A program made the translations under genes and the position numbers. Source: Fodinibacter sp963834965 (lineage in GTDB: Bacteria > Actinomycetota > Actinomycetes > Actinomycetales > Dermatophilaceae). Taken from it: a stretch of DNA of 64,000 nt. The notes beneath the pieces were generated by a model. It was not told the DNA's origin. It saw only the letters and a list, made by a program, of their open reading frames with translations, and made no database searches. The DNA lies in contig CAWIEI010000003.1 in assembly GCA_963834965.1 (NCBI GenBank), positions 62,001 through 126,000 of the forward strand. Direction: 5' to 3'. This document shows, in pieces, positions 17,650 through 26,292 of this stretch; the first letter of the stretch is position 1, and the number at the start of each line of letters is the position of its first letter.

Positions 17650-18446
17650 TTAGGCGAAGAAGTCCAGCTGCTGGGCGGCTGCCCGGTCAGGCCGGCCGCT
17701 GTTGTCGGGGGCCGTATGGTCGGCTCCGGCCAGGACCCGCTTCGCAGTGGAAAGAGCGCCGGGCGAGGCCGTCGAGCGACGCGGTGAGGTTTCGGGCACT
17801 CCTGGTGCCGCCGAGACGGAGGATCTCGCACTGCAGGTCGGTGAAGCGCTCCAGCGGACCCTCCGCTCCGTTGACCGTCTGCGCGTCGTAGCGGACGGTG
17901 GGGATCAGCTCACGAGGTGACATCACGCCGGGGTCCGTTGGGCGCCCGGCGGTGCGGATCAGCGCGAAGTCGAGCGCGCCCCCTGGCCGTCCGGCGTCGA
18001 GCAGACCGTTGAATCGCGCAGCCCATTCACCGTGCACGACGCCGTCGAAGGACAGGGGTGGTTCGTAGAGGGCGAGTCTGGTGATGTCCGGTCGTGTCCG
18101 AGTCGCTTCGATGGCGATGACCGCTCCCGCACTGAGCCCGAAAATGCGAGACGCTCCGCACTGGTCCAGCAACGCCGTCAGATCCTCGATCTCCGTGGGC
18201 AACCCGCGGAACCGACCATGGGGTCCGCTCAGGCCACGGCCGCGCCGATCGGGGACGTACACGGGTGAACGCCCCAGCCAGCCCGCGAGCGGGGTGGGTC
18301 AGGTTGCCCGAGGACTGACCGGCGCCGTGGAGCAGGACGACGGCCGGACCAGCGCCCACCTGCTGGTACCCGATGGTCGTGCCATCCGCGGAACGGACCT
18401 CGCCACTCTCCGGTAGGGCGTCGTTGGTGCTGGACCTGTCACGCAC
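17650..18446 (-). pseudogene. alpha/beta hydrolase broken by two frameshifts
   Basis: Three frames read in order give a complete alpha/beta hydrolase. The N-terminus has the oxyanion motif VVLLHGAGQSSG. The middle (YVPDRRGRGLSGPHGRF) carries the nucleophile GLSAGA, and the C-terminus has STAKRVLAGADHTAPDNSGR with the catalytic His, ending LDFFA-stop at 17650. The first break is at a three-G run at 18263-18265; removing one base restores ...FTVYVPD. The second is near 17752-17765. Either the gene is dead or the sequence has indel errors. Substrate unknown. Confidence 0.8.
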
Positions 18447-18626
18447 GAGCCCAGGCTGCGGACCACTGCGATGTGGATTGGTGCACAGCGAGGCGGCCGC
18501 GTGCTTCCCATTGGGCGGCGAAGTGGGGCAGCTTGGACGCTCGGGTTCATGGCCGTTACACGTGGGCGATGTACGCGAGGGCTACCTCGGCTGGCGCCGT
18601 ATCACGAGGCGGCCCGGCTGCTCCTC

Positions 18627-18647
18627 ATGGTGTGTATGTCACACCAT
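18627..18647. promoter_or_regulatory. 8-bp perfect inverted repeat before the NPQPLPP gene
   Basis: ATGGTGTG-tatgt-CACACCAT lies just before the ribosome site AAGGAGA. It may be an operator or a leader hairpin that hides the ribosome site. Confidence 0.5.
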
Positions 18648-18660
18648 CCAAGGAGACACC

Positions 18661-19077
18661 ATGGACCTGTATGAGTCAGACAGCTTTCTTCGGTTCCTCG
18701 CCCTACGGAACCCGTACATCTGGGAGGTCGTCGGCGGCGGGCCACTCGGGCGGTTCGGGCAGGTTGCACTGAACCCTCAACCGTTGCCTCCCCAGGAGAT
18801 CGGTGCCGCACTCGTCTCGGTTCTGGCCGAGCGGGCCGCGGTCGCTGGCAGCTTCTCCAAGTTCGCCGAAGACATCGACAACTGGTGCGGCACCGGCTGG
18901 CCGCACCACATCCCCCAGCCCAAGGGCAGTGGCCCAGACCCGTTGCCATGGCAGGTCTTCCTTGGCGCTTCAGTTGCGGCGACCGAACTGGCCCACGGAC
19001 TTGACGGCAAGGACGCCGAGCAGGTCGGAGCGGCCGCGCAGAAGCTGTTCGAGCAGGCGCAACAGCTCGGCGGCTGA
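18661..19077 (+). CDS. unknown 138-aa protein with NPQPLPP motif
   Basis: The start is set by AAGGAGACACC before ATG 18661. The protein is soluble and lacks a signal peptide. Its most distinct feature is VALNPQPLPPQE near residues 38-49, a motif I have seen in uncharacterised proteins of actinobacteria and other phyla. Around it are short helices with Trp and Cys (DNWCGTGWPHH). The C-terminus is helical (AEQVGAAAQKLFEQAQQLGG). No function can be given. It lies close to the lectin-aerolysin gene, but the decayed hydrolase separates them. Confidence 0.7.
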   Translation: MDLYESDSFLRFLALRNPYIWEVVGGGPLGRFGQVALNPQPLPPQEIGAALVSVLAERAAVAGSFSKFAEDIDNWCGTGWPHHIPQPKGSGPDPLPWQVFLGASVAATELAHGLDGKDAEQVGAAAQKLFEQAQQLGG

Positions 19078-19086
19078 CCTCCAGGA

Positions 19087-19350
19087 GTGGGGGTCGCCAG
19101 AGCACCAGGGGGCCCGGCGCCGCGTCGTCCGGCATCTGGTTCAAGGGCTCTCAATATCCCCGTCCGACCTGTGCCGTCGTCAGTGGTCGACTGGCGGCGG
19201 TACCAGGCGCAGCTCGCGAGCGCGCAGCAGCCGGAGGCGAACTCACCGGTCTTCTGGTTCGCGACGCAGCTCGCCCTGCTCGCAGGGCTCGCGACCAAGT
19301 ACCCCATGAGCTGGTGGCGTGTCCGAACTGGCACCAAGGAGCGAATGTAG
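19087..19350 (+). CDS. possible small hypothetical protein
   Basis: The last 55 residues (VDWRRYQAQLASAQQPEANS followed by PVFWFATQLALLAGLATKYP) look like real protein, with one moderately hydrophobic helix. The first 30 residues look random. A GTG near 19183 may be the true start. It follows the NPQPLPP gene by nine bases, so it could be a coupled partner or a fragment. Confidence 0.35.
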   Translation: MGVARAPGGPAPRRPASGSRALNIPVRPVPSSVVDWRRYQAQLASAQQPEANSPVFWFATQLALLAGLATKYPMSWWRVRTGTKERM

Positions 19351-19461
19351 CTGCCTCGGCCATCCCTGCTGGCCCCAGAGCCTTGAGGTTCGTCGTCTCC
19401 GGTGCATGTCGCTCACGTCAGCCGCGCCGGCACCGACCGATGCGGCTTCGATTCGCGTGAC

Positions 19462-19926
19462 TCAGCCCTCGCCGCCGTAGAGGTCTGGGTCGAGGAACGG
19501 AACCACGACGACGGGGACTCGCGAGTGCTTGACGCAGTGAGCGCTGGTCGAACCCACCACGACGCGTTTGAGCGCACCCTTGTGCTCGGTGCCGACGACA
19601 AGCAGGAGGGCGTCAGCCGACAGCGCCACCAGCGCCTGACCGGGTCGTCCCCGCACGACCCTTCGTTTGATCGAGGGTGCGTCCTCCACAGCCGGGACTG
19701 CGAGTTCGAGCGCCTTGTCCTGCACCGTGGTCGCTGACCGCACATAGGCGGCTTCTTCCTCTTCCAGCAGGGGGAAGCCGCGCGCCGCGTAGGCGGTATC
19801 GGCTTCCCAGGCGGTCACCGCGCGGACCGTGGCACCACGCAGCTTTGCCTCTTCGAGCGCGAAGCGGATCGCCGTCATCGACGCCTTCGAACCGTCCACG
19901 CCAACCGTGATGACCCGTGTGGGCAT
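19462..19926 (-). CDS. universal stress protein (UspA family)
   Basis: A 154-residue single-domain Usp. It begins ITVGVDGSKASMTAIRFALE (first strand and helix). The C-terminal nucleotide site appears as VVGTEHKGALKRVVVGSTS followed by RVPVVVV, close to the G-x2-G-x9-G-S/T consensus of ATP-binding Usps. The consensus spacing is slightly altered (GTEHKGA), so ATP binding is probable, not certain. GGAGGTGTGTT before ATG 19926 fixes the start. Usps are cytoplasmic and respond to starvation or hypoxia in actinobacteria. Confidence 0.9.
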   Translation of the reverse strand: MPTRVITVGVDGSKASMTAIRFALEEAKLRGATVRAVTAWEADTAYAARGFPLLEEEEAAYVRSATTVQDKALELAVPAVEDAPSIKRRVVRGRPGQALVALSADALLLVVGTEHKGALKRVVVGSTSAHCVKHSRVPVVVVPFLDPDLYGGEG

Positions 19927-20104
19927 AACACACCTCCATGTCGCTACCAGTGTCGATCCTTACCCGTGGCCTCGGACCGTTGTACTCGATCTTCTCCCTG
20001 TGCCGGGCCGAGATGTCGCCCTCCTCCTCTCAGATCGCCGATCGGGAGCGACACCTGTCCGACCCGTCATGCGGCGCTGAGACTCCCAACCTACATTGCA
20101 CGCG

Positions 20105-20112
20105 TGCTAGCA
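20105..20112. promoter_or_regulatory. TGCTAGCA palindrome before FitAB module
   Basis: A perfect 8-bp palindrome 24 bases before the antitoxin start. It is next to another palindrome, GCACGCGTGC (20099-20108, overlapping). The site fits where VapBC/FitAB complexes bind their own promoter. Confidence 0.4.
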
Positions 20113-20135
20113 TTGCTGTCATTGGAGGTGTCGAG

Positions 20136-20372
20136 ATGAGCACTTTGACGATCAGGCAGTTGGACGAGCGCACGCACGCCCGGCTGCGAGGGCGGGCCGC
20201 TCAGCACGGCCGGTCCGTCGAGGCCGAGGTCCGAGCGATCCTGGATGCTGCGGTGAACCGCCCCGAGCAGAATCTCCTGATGTCTTTGCAGGCCTCGATG
20301 GCTCAGGCCGGTGGTGTCGATCTCGAGGTAGCCGCGCGCACCGACCAGCCGCGTCCGGTCGACCTGTCGTGA
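20136..20372 (+). CDS. vapB: FitA/VapB-type RHH antitoxin
   Basis: A 78-residue antitoxin starting MSTLTIRQLDERTHARLRGR. It has the Arc/FitA ribbon-helix-helix (strand LTIRQL, helices to about residue 45) followed by a flexible C-terminal toxin-binding arm. GGAGGTGTCGAG before ATG 20136 fixes the start. It overlaps the PIN toxin gene by four bases. It should bind the toxin active site and repress the operon at the upstream palindromes. Confidence 0.9.
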   Translation: MSTLTIRQLDERTHARLRGRAAQHGRSVEAEVRAILDAAVNRPEQNLLMSLQASMAQAGGVDLEVAARTDQPRPVDLS

Positions 20373-20788
20373 TCATCGCGGACACCAACGTGGTGTCGGA
20401 GTTCATGAGGGATGCCCCTGACCCAGTCGTTGTCAGGTGGGCGGAGTCGATCGAAGCGTCCGATCTGCATATCTGCGTGGTCACGGTCGAGGAGATCGAA
20501 CGCGGGCTCAGACGGCTCCCCGAAGGGCAGCGGCGGCGCGACCTGGCACAGCGGTGGGCACAACTCCTGCAGGCCTATGCCGAATCAGTGGTCGTCTACG
20601 ACATGCCCGCCGCACGCGAGACAGCAGCCATCTTGGTAGCGGCCGAAAGTACCGGCCGACCCATGGCCCTGGGCGACGCCCAAATCGCCGGGATCTGCCT
20701 CGCCGGCGGATACCAACTGGCAACCCGCAACGTGAAGGACTTCTCCGCCACCGCAGGGCTTGCCGTGACCGACGCGTTTGCCAGTTGA
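20369..20788 (+). CDS. vapC: PIN-domain toxin (FitB/VapC type)
   Basis: A 139-residue PIN ribonuclease. The acidic metal-binding residues are visible: IIADTNVVSEF (first Asp), VEEIERG (Glu), LGDAQIAGICLAGG (third Asp) and ATRNVKDF (fourth region). The IADTNVxSE start is the FitB-like variant. It would cleave specific RNAs when freed from its antitoxin. The start is GTG 20369, overlapping the antitoxin stop (GTGA). Complete and with all key residues, so probably active. Confidence 0.92.
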   Translation: MIIADTNVVSEFMRDAPDPVVVRWAESIEASDLHICVVTVEEIERGLRRLPEGQRRRDLAQRWAQLLQAYAESVVVYDMPAARETAAILVAAESTGRPMALGDAQIAGICLAGGYQLATRNVKDFSATAGLAVTDAFAS

Positions 20789-20883
20789 AACCGGCGACGT
20801 AACGCGGCGAAGAGACTCGCTCAACGGCTCTCGGCCTTTCCTCGACCTTATGGGCCTTGTTGGGCCAGGTGTTTGTACCTCGC

Positions 20884-21561
20884 TCAATGGTCCGAAACGC
20901 CTTGGGGTGATCGCTGCCCCGGGCAGGGGGCACCGACACCGACGTTCACTCGTTGGCGGCGGGTCCCGGTCTCGACGATGACGGCGTAGCAGGCGGGGTG
21001 GTCGGTCCAGTAGCCGCCCGGGTACCAGAGCCAGCCCGTGGAAGTCTGCACATGGCAGGTGCTGGTGGGTCCCACGCCCAAGCCGGGTTCCGCCGGAGAA
21101 CCCCACCCGATGCGCAGGTGACCCGCGGACTCGGGCGCCACGATGATGCGCCATCGGGTCCCGGCGGTGACTCCCAGGCCGTCCTTGGCGAAGAACGTTG
21201 TCACTGGGGAGGTCGGGCTCGGATCGCGTGCAGTTCCGAAAGCGGCTACGAGGGCCGGGTTAGGCAAAGCGACCGACCCGAAGACGACGAGACGGTCAGA
21301 GGGCGGCAGCGCGTCGCCGATCGGGTTGCAGTCCAACAGCGTGCCGCCCTCAACCGACGGCGTGGACAAGAAGGAACCCTTCAGCGAGGACGTCGTGATC
21401 GGAGGCGGTGACGACTGTCCTGCGCACGCGGCCATGAGCAGCAGGAGGGCGCCCCCGGCCATGAGCAGCAGGAGGGCGCCCCCGGCCCCGACCCTTTGGA
21501 ACGCTCGCACCCTCCTAGGGTCTTGCGGCGTCGGCGGCCTTTCAAGCCCTCCGTCAGACAC
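20884..21561 (-). CDS. lipoprotein of unknown function with duplicated signal core
   Basis: A 225-residue lipoprotein. The N-terminus reads ...GGALLLLMAGGALLLLMAAC, with lipobox MAAC (Cys near residue 46), then a Ser/Pro linker. The mature part has beta character and paired Cys (DCNP, STCHVQ, PACYAV) that could form disulfides. The signal hydrophobic core is two copies of one 9-residue unit. Start GTG 21561 leaves a long charged n-region; a later start is possible. No family recognised. Anchored to the outer face of the membrane. Confidence 0.7.
   Translation of the reverse strand: MSDGGLERPPTPQDPRRVRAFQRVGAGGALLLLMAGGALLLLMAACAGQSSPPPITTSSLKGSFLSTPSVEGGTLLDCNPIGDALPPSDRLVVFGSVALPNPALVAAFGTARDPSPTSPVTTFFAKDGLGVTAGTRWRIIVAPESAGHLRIGWGSPAEPGLGVGPTSTCHVQTSTGWLWYPGGYWTDHPACYAVIVETGTRRQRVNVGVGAPCPGQRSPQGVSDH
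21431..21484. repeat. 27-bp tandem duplication in lipoprotein signal peptide
   Basis: Two exact in-frame 27-bp copies (21431-21457 and 21458-21484). Each encodes nine residues of the hydrophobic signal core (GGALLLLMA). Exact identity means a very recent event. Confidence 0.95.
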
Positions 21562-21672
21562 GAGGCGGTCTGGACGGGGAAGTCGGACCTTCTGCGGACG
21601 GTACGGCGTCCGGCAGCGCTGAGACTGTGGATCACCACCGTCTTGTCGATGAGCGGACCAGCGCTATGGGGG

Positions 21673-22218
21673 TTAGGCGGGGTGGCCGCCCAGGGTGAGC
21701 TCGGCATCTTGAAGGACTGCTTCCGAGCCGAGGGTGCGCCAACTCTCGAAACGTCTTAACAGGGCAGGCCCATACTTGGCCTTGGTTTCCGTCGATTGTT
21801 CGCACACATCCAGTTCATTGACGATGCTGAGGTCCACGAAACGACGAAGTTGCACGGTGTCAAGGTGGAGGGTTTTGCCGGTCCACCGGTCCTGGACAGC
21901 GCTCGAATCGATGAGGGTTGGCCACGTCCGTTTCCGGTCGCACGCTGCGTAGACGTAGACCAGCCGCTCGACTTCTTCGCCTGCTGCCCGCGTGAGTGAC
22001 CCTCGCTCGTCATCGCGGAGCAGACGCGTGTCGAAGCCATCCGTGCCGTAGACCGCGTGAGCAAGTGCGGCCAGTCGGACCACTTGGTCCACGCCATGAC
22101 GGTGCAACCGTGCCGCGACACGCTCAACGTGAGCCAGCAAGGTGCCACCCGGATGAACCACCCGGTCCGCCCCGCGTTCGCGCAGCAGGGTCAGAACCGC
22201 GTCGTAAGCGGCATCCAC
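21673..22218 (-). CDS. DUF6817-like HD-superfamily-type protein
   Basis: A 181-residue protein. The stretch GTLLAHVERVAARL followed by LAALAHAVYGTDGF has two His in helical context, as in the uncharacterised DUF6817 group, which looks like a variant HD-type metal-binding fold. The canonical HD doublet is absent. The middle (RTWPTLIDSSAVQDRWTG) is typical of the same group. Soluble, single gene. The function is not known; hydrolase activity is only inferred. Confidence 0.6.
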   Translation of the reverse strand: MDAAYDAVLTLLRERGADRVVHPGGTLLAHVERVAARLHRHGVDQVVRLAALAHAVYGTDGFDTRLLRDDERGSLTRAAGEEVERLVYVYAACDRKRTWPTLIDSSAVQDRWTGKTLHLDTVQLRRFVDLSIVNELDVCEQSTETKAKYGPALLRRFESWRTLGSEAVLQDAELTLGGHPA

Positions 22219-22337
22219 CGACTAAACGGGCTCTCGTGACCTGTGGGTCATTTCCTGCCCGTGAGGTCGGGTCGGTAGCCGCCGAGGGTGAGCAGTGCGA
22301 GGGCGATGAGGGCCTCGAGGCGGCCTAGCGTGTCGAG

Positions 22338-22622
22338 ATGATGTTCAGTCGGGACCTTCGTGATGCAGTAGCACGCGGCGACGTCACGGTCTCCATCCGA
22401 CTTTGGAGCCGACCCCAGGTCAAGGTTGGTGGCCAGTACGCGACAGCCGGCTGCGTCATCGAGGTCGACTCCCTGGAGGTCCTGCCCTTCTCGGCCGTGA
22501 CCGACGACGACGTGGCGGCGTCAGGCGAAGCTGATCGGGAGGCGCTCCGTGAAAGAGCTGCCCACTCTGGGCTGATCCACGAAGAGACGCTGGTCCACCG
22601 AGTCGAGTTTCATGTGGTGTAA
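22338..22622 (+). CDS. ASCH/PUA-like small protein
   Basis: A 94-residue protein with the order RDLRDAVARGDVTVSIRLWS, then KVGGQY, IEVDSLEVLPFSAVTDDDVA, and a C-terminal VHRVEFHVV. This matches small ASCH-domain (PUA-like beta barrel) proteins, which probably bind RNA or nucleotides. Tandem ATGs at 22338 and 22341; either may start. Alone on the plus strand between minus-strand genes. Confidence 0.65.
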   Translation: MMFSRDLRDAVARGDVTVSIRLWSRPQVKVGGQYATAGCVIEVDSLEVLPFSAVTDDDVAASGEADREALRERAAHSGLIHEETLVHRVEFHVV

Positions 22623-22740
22623 CGACAGTCGGCGGAGTGCAGCAACTTGCACGTGTGGGCAGGACTGGCCGGACGCCGGGTCGGCATTGGGCGCGGGCAT
22701 CCTGAGCTGGGGATGTCGGTACGTGGGCGCCGGTCTGTGT

Positions 22741-23412
22741 TCACGGTGTCCGTAGGGTTGCGGGGATCGGTGTGCTGGCGTTTGGGGTCTGCTGCGCGCG
22801 AGCGAGGATGATCGCCGTCGCGATGAGCCAGAACGGCAGCAGGACGTAGTTGACCAGCCCGCCGGGCGGGATGCCGGCGGTGCCGAGCACGCCCAACACG
22901 CCCATGACGAGGGTGATGATCGCGAACCAGCGGGGGAGGACCGCGTTGCTCAGCCCGGCGAGTCCGGTGGCGAGGAGCACGGCCGCCACTCCGATCCCCA
23001 TGCCGGAGTATCCGAAGTAGGCGACGAGGCTGAGGATGTGGAGGGCCGCGTCGTCCTTCCCGGCGGCGGCGCCTTCGATCAGGCCCCAGTTCCACATCAC
23101 CATCTGCGACAGGCCCGCGGCCGCGAGGAGCAGACCGCCGAAGGCGATGCTCGAGTAGGTGGCTTCGCGGGCCTCACCCGAGCGGAGGTGGCTGCGGAGC
23201 GCGGACGCGAAGAAGACCAAGGCGATGCCCATGACGACCAGGCAGGCCACCGCGGCGTAGTTCAGGCCCAGATGGTCCTGGATCGTGGCGGTGGTCGCCT
23301 TGCCCGGCTGGTCCTCGGTGTCGACCCTGAACAGGAAGGACTGCCCGATCCACGCGACACCTGCGATCGCGCCGGTCCAGGGCTGCACCTTCTCGAATGT
23401 GCTGAGCGGCAT
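22741..23412 (-). CDS. multi-pass membrane protein, unknown family
   Basis: A 223-residue protein with about six hydrophobic helices, beginning MPLSTFEKVQPWTGAIAGVA and ending in a short polar tail. Start ATG 23412 is chosen over upstream starts because GGGAG lies near it and the first helix follows at once. It is divergent from the NarL-type kinase, and the 157 bases between them hold a palindrome, so it may be a target of that system. No transporter or enzyme motif is seen. Confidence 0.72.
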   Translation of the reverse strand: MPLSTFEKVQPWTGAIAGVAWIGQSFLFRVDTEDQPGKATTATIQDHLGLNYAAVACLVVMGIALVFFASALRSHLRSGEAREATYSSIAFGGLLLAAAGLSQMVMWNWGLIEGAAAGKDDAALHILSLVAYFGYSGMGIGVAAVLLATGLAGLSNAVLPRWFAIITLVMGVLGVLGTAGIPPGGLVNYVLLPFWLIATAIILARAQQTPNASTPIPATLRTP

Positions 23413-23640
23413 CTCTGCGCTCCCTTCTCTCAGGTCCTCGGCGGCACTCGCCGATGCCCTGACGGTCCCCCGCAGGCCGACCCGGGGGCATGGGTCGGGC
23501 GTCCCGGATCGCTCGGGAAGTGTTCCCGGGACCGGTGACACGGGATCGTGGCAGCGGGAGACTGACAGCATGCTCTACCCGGCTGTTGCGCTGGCGACGG
23601 CGGTCCCGGTCCTGCTGGGGATCCTGGTGATCCGCCGTGG
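23409..23640. repeat. control-region repeat, copy A
   Basis: This divergent region, running into the first 70 bases of the kinase gene, is repeated with changes at 27321-27551. Shared blocks include GATGCCCTGACGGTCCCCC, GGGCGTCCCGGATCGCTCGG and GTTGCGCTGGC. Copy A drives the kinase on one side and the membrane protein on the other. Confidence 0.85.
23514..23528. promoter_or_regulatory. palindrome CGGGAA-gtg-TTCCCG, candidate response-regulator site
   Basis: Six-base perfect arms around three bases, located between the divergent starts. The same arms recur with a different centre (ggt) in copy B. Arms kept while the centre drifts is what a protein-binding site would show. Confidence 0.55.
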
Positions 23641-25441
23641 GTCGCCTCTGATGGGTGGGCTGCTGGTGGCCCATGGGCTGTCCGTCGGCGTGCTGCTCGG
23701 CGGGCCGCGACCGACGGGTGCCAGCACCGCGGCGCTGGTCCTCGACCAGGTGCTGGCGGGGAGCTGGATCTTCCTGTTCCTCTGGCTCGTGGTGGTCGCC
23801 TATCTTGTGCCGGACGGCCGTCCGCTGACGACGCGCTGGAGGTCCTGGCTCCTGGTCGGGCTGGTGGGGGCAGTGCTGTTCGTCGTGGGCGCCGCCGGTG
23901 ACCGCGAAGGGTTCCGTGAGAACCACGGTGGCCGGGCGCCCCCGCTGGCATGGCTGCCGCCCGCCATATCGGACGTGCTCGGAGTTTTAGGACTCGTCGT
24001 CGTGGTCCTGCTGTTCTTCGGGTCCGCCTTCGCCGTCCGGGCTCGTTGGCGCGCGTCGACCGGCGTGGTACGGGCGCAGCTGATGTGGCTGCTGGTCGGT
24101 GCTCTGGCGGTGCCGGTGGGGCTCCTGATGGTCTGGGCCGACTATCTCCTGTTGGGCGGAAGCGAATGGGTCGCCGAACTCACGCTCAGCGCGGTCAGCG
24201 TCGCGCTCCCGGTGACCATCGCGATCGCCATCCTTCGCCACCGGTTGTTCGATATCCAGGTTGTCCTGAGCCGGGCTCTGACCTACGGAGCCCTGCTGCT
24301 CGGGGTGGTCCTGCTGTACGGGTTGCTGCTGCTGGGCGCGGATCAGCTCGGCGGGAGCAGTACTGCGGGCGGCCTCCTGGCCGTCGCCGTCGTCGCCGTC
24401 GCGGTGCACCCCGCGTACTCCTGGCTCCGCCGGCGGGTCGAGCGGTGGGTCTACGGGTACCGCTCGATGCCACACCAGGCACTACGGATGCTGGCCGACC
24501 GAGCCGAGGCTGCCGGCTCCGACGCTCTCGACATCGCCCTGACCGACGCGGTCGCCGAGGCCCTGCGCGTCGACCGGGTCTGGGTGGATGCCGACGCGGT
24601 GGACGTGGACGTGGAGGACGGCGTCGTGCGGGTTCCGCTGAACCATGGGGGCGAGCATCTCGGCATCCTCGCCGTGGACGTCCCACCCGGGCGGCGCCTG
24701 TCCGCCGAGGACCGGACCCTCCTGCGCGACCTGGCGAGATACGCGGCAGTGCTCGTACGCCACCAGCGTCAGGAACAGCAGCTGCGCGAGTCCCGGACCT
24801 GGATCGTGGCGGCTCGTGAGGAGGAGCGCCGCCGTCTCCGTCAGGACCTGCACGACGGAGTCGGACCGTGCCTCGCCGCGATCGTCCTCACACTGAACGC
24901 CGCCGAGTCCAGACCCGACGGGGCGGAACGCTCCGACCTGATCTCCGAGGCGCGTCACGAGGTGAGAAGTGCCATCGCCGAGGTACGGCGTGCTGTGGAT
25001 GACCTCAGGCCGCCGGCCATCGACGAGATGGGCCTGCTCGCTGCTATCCGTCAACGCGCAGGGACCATGTCCGTCGCCTTTCGCATCGAGGTATCGGGTG
25101 GCGAACCACTGCCTCCCCTGCCGGCAGCGGTCGAGGTCGCAGCATTCAAGATCGCATCGGAGGCGCTGGCCAACGTCGCCCAGCACGCGCGAGCGACGTT
25201 GTGCCGCGTCGAGGTGCATGCGGCCGATGCCCTCGAGCTGACCGTCGCGGACAACGGTCGCGGCGCAGGCGGCGCGACGGGCAGAGGTGGCCTCGGCTGG
25301 GACTCGATGCGTGAACGGGCGGCCGAGCTCGGCGGCAGCTGCACCATCTCCGACCTCGCCGAGGGTGGCCTTCTCGTGCGCGCCGTGTTCCCCGTCGAGC
25401 AACCGCACCTAGCGTCGCCCGACCTGCAGGAGGCGCCATGA
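23570..25441 (+). CDS. NarL-type membrane sensor histidine kinase
   Basis: A 623-residue kinase. About eight N-terminal transmembrane helices (residues 1-285) form the sensor, and a GAF-like region follows (about 300-410). The HisKA_3 dimerisation domain holds the phosphorylated His at residue 428 in EEERRRLRQDLHDGVGP. The HATPase has its N box near 535 (ALANVAQHARA) and DNGRG. It should autophosphorylate and pass the phosphate to the LuxR-type regulator whose gene overlaps by four bases. Start ATG 23570 is chosen because the first helix begins there. The signal is unknown; a many-helix sensor suggests a membrane or hydrophobic cue. Confidence 0.93.
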   Translation: MLYPAVALATAVPVLLGILVIRRGSPLMGGLLVAHGLSVGVLLGGPRPTGASTAALVLDQVLAGSWIFLFLWLVVVAYLVPDGRPLTTRWRSWLLVGLVGAVLFVVGAAGDREGFRENHGGRAPPLAWLPPAISDVLGVLGLVVVVLLFFGSAFAVRARWRASTGVVRAQLMWLLVGALAVPVGLLMVWADYLLLGGSEWVAELTLSAVSVALPVTIAIAILRHRLFDIQVVLSRALTYGALLLGVVLLYGLLLLGADQLGGSSTAGGLLAVAVVAVAVHPAYSWLRRRVERWVYGYRSMPHQALRMLADRAEAAGSDALDIALTDAVAEALRVDRVWVDADAVDVDVEDGVVRVPLNHGGEHLGILAVDVPPGRRLSAEDRTLLRDLARYAAVLVRHQRQEQQLRESRTWIVAAREEERRRLRQDLHDGVGPCLAAIVLTLNAAESRPDGAERSDLISEARHEVRSAIAEVRRAVDDLRPPAIDEMGLLAAIRQRAGTMSVAFRIEVSGGEPLPPLPAAVEVAAFKIASEALANVAQHARATLCRVEVHAADALELTVADNGRGAGGATGRGGLGWDSMRERAAELGGSCTISDLAEGGLLVRAVFPVEQPHLASPDLQEAP

Positions 25442-26085
25442 TCCGGGTGCTCGTGGCCGACGACCACCCGGCCTTCCGTCGGGGGATCGAGCTGATGCTC
25501 CGCGATGTCGAGGACGTCGACCTGGTCGGCGAGGCCGAGTCAGGGCACGCAGCGGTCCAGCTCAGCGATGAGCTGCAACCAGACGTCATCCTGATGGACC
25601 TCAGGATGCCCGGACTCGACGGGATCGAGGCGACACGTCGGATCATCGGTCGCCGGCCGCGAGTGGCGGTCGTGGTCCTCACCATGTTCGACGACGATGA
25701 CGCAGTCCTGGCGGCCATGCAGGCAGGCGCCTGTGGGTACCTGTTGAAGGGTGCCGACCAAGATGAGATCGTCCGCTCGATCCAGGCCGGGGCCGCCGGC
25801 GAGGCGATCTTCGGTCCCGAGATCGCCCGGCGTCTCATCTCGCTACTCACCCCTCCGGCCGGGTCGAGCACACAGACATTCCCGTCGCTGACCGACCGGG
25901 AACGCCAAGTGCTCGACCTCGTCGCCCGAGGCAAGGGCAACGCAGCGATCGCACACGAGCTGATGATCAGCCTCAAGACCGTGCGCAACCACGTCTCGAA
26001 CATCTTCACCAAGCTGCAGGTCTCCGACCGATCATCGGCCATCATCACCGCCCGAGACGCCGGCCTCGGGGGCTCCAACGTCTGA
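25438..26085 (+). CDS. NarL/LuxR-family response regulator
   Basis: A 215-residue regulator. The receiver has the acidic pair in VADDHPAF, phosphoacceptor Asp54 in ILMDLRMPG, Thr in VLTMFD and Lys in YLLKGA. The C-terminal LuxR helix-turn-helix (about 148-205) has LTDRERQVLDLVARG and SLKTVRNHVSNIFTKL. ATGA overlap with the kinase gene shows translational coupling. It is a likely binder of the palindromes at 23514 and 27427; this is inference. Confidence 0.95.
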   Translation: MIRVLVADDHPAFRRGIELMLRDVEDVDLVGEAESGHAAVQLSDELQPDVILMDLRMPGLDGIEATRRIIGRRPRVAVVVLTMFDDDDAVLAAMQAGACGYLLKGADQDEIVRSIQAGAAGEAIFGPEIARRLISLLTPPAGSSTQTFPSLTDRERQVLDLVARGKGNAAIAHELMISLKTVRNHVSNIFTKLQVSDRSSAIITARDAGLGGSNV

Positions 26086-26292
26086 CGGTGAGGAGTCGGT
26101 CGCCACCGCCCACTCGCTTGCGGCCCTTGAGGTTTCCGGGTACGGCCGGTGTTTGGCCAGACTCGGTCCAAGGGCTCGGCGGGGCGCCCTGCCGGCATGC
26201 CCACGACGCGGCCCGCATGGGCGGGCTCGTCGGTCCCAGGGGTGAGTCATCGAGTCGGTGGACGTCTCCGCGGCCCCGACCCGCAGGTACAA

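Noticed and set aside
23285..23569. Upstream extension of the kinase frame (95 extra residues)
   Set aside because: The frame is open, but it crosses the divergent promoter region and membrane-protein start. Coding character begins at ATG 23570, and the matching part of copy B is non-coding.
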